A DNA stretch of 64,000 bases. Origin: CAYYDE01 sp964470525 (GTDB lineage Bacteria; Patescibacteriota; Gracilibacteria; BD1-5; UBA6164). Both the position numbers and the translations under genes were made by a program. The stretch is taken from the NCBI GenBank assembly GCA_964470525.1, contig CAYYDE010000004.1:1-64000 (forward strand), given 5' to 3'. The notes beneath the pieces are model-generated. The model was not told the DNA's origin, made no database searches, and worked only from the letters and a program-made list of their open reading frames with translations. Of the stretch, positions 63,795 to 64,000 are shown in pieces (the first letter of the stretch is position 1; every line of letters begins with the position of its first letter).

Positions 63795-64000
63795 ATGCTC
63801 GCACATATTTCTGGAAAGATTCTTCATATTGATTTTACTCATGTTATTGTTCAAACTTCTGGTGGAGTTGGATATGAACTTGTGATAAATGAATTGGTGT
63901 ACTCAAAAATTTTTGATAGGTGAGAAATTTCACTTTTTGTGTATCATAGTATTTCTGAAAATGGGCAAGCATTATTTGGTTTTATTGATATTCAGGAAAG
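63795..64000 (+). CDS. ruvA: Holliday junction DNA helicase RuvA, 5' part
   Basis: The first 68 residues of RuvA are inside the window; the gene runs off the end. The N-terminal OB fold is clear: M-L-A-H-I-S-G-K-I, V-Q-T-S-G-G-V-G-Y-E-L, and A-L-F-G-F at the end. One TGA codes Gly near residue 46. RuvA holds the four-way junction for RuvB. Confidence 0.9.

Overview
This window comes from a small-genome candidate-phyla-radiation bacterium that reads UGA as glycine (translation table 25), i.e. a Gracilibacteria (BD1-5/GN02) or Absconditabacteria (SR1) member. In-frame TGA falls on invariant glycines throughout: both deformylase motifs, the SecA and guanylate kinase Walker A loops, GyrA and the ribosomal proteins. 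Only TAA (mostly) and TAG end genes. The DNA is very AT-rich, arginine is mostly AGA, and almost no gene has a Shine-Dalgarno sequence. CGA still sits on a conserved arginine in GyrA, so the CGA-to-Trp change proposed for some Absconditabacterales is not supported; Gracilibacteria fits slightly better, but I cannot settle the phylum. All coding coordinates here are given with TGA read through as Gly.

Layout. 1-2042: end of a tRNA-Val gene, a TraB/ChaN-like protein, and pheS on the minus strand. 2153-12426: a long ribosomal protein run from rplC to rplO with no rpsJ and no rpmD (L30), then secY. 12458-16320: def (minus), a lipoprotein, pyrH, then rpmH-rnpA-yidC. 16413-24129: a surface locus of four exported or membrane-associated proteins of unknown function, including a Cys-rich giant whose 201-bp tandem repeats contain a 100-N assembly gap. 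24261-32091: a polysaccharide locus with three GT4 transferases, an acetyltransferase, a GT-C-like membrane enzyme, a P-loop kinase and a convergent flippase. 32282-38670: an SLH surface protein, two membrane proteins, secG, an oligopeptide-binding-like lipidless SBP and a membrane protein. 38712-38821: a tRNA-like gene whose anticodon loop is 41 nt long.

38875-46837: a GlmU-like nucleotidyltransferase (minus), two small unassigned minus-strand genes with their own terminators, then gyrA and trpS-gmk-trmD-zinc ribbon on plus. 46840-53741: one long minus-strand series transcribed ybeY, PrgI-like, TraC-like, VirB2-like pilin, an unknown membrane protein, then a glycosylation block (GT-C, DUF1616-like, membrane protein, GT2, flippase-like). 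54038-58323: ferredoxin, nrdA, nrdB. 58355-63663: a PKD-domain membrane protein and secA (minus). 63795-64000: start of ruvA.

Taken together the window holds a core translation and secretion machinery (ribosome, SecY, SecG, SecA, YidC), DNA precursor synthesis (NrdAB), and a heavy investment in the envelope: S-layer-type protein, polysaccharide export, GT-C glycosylation, pilin/T4SS-like parts and large secreted proteins. That balance fits a host-associated epibiont, but lifestyle is inference.
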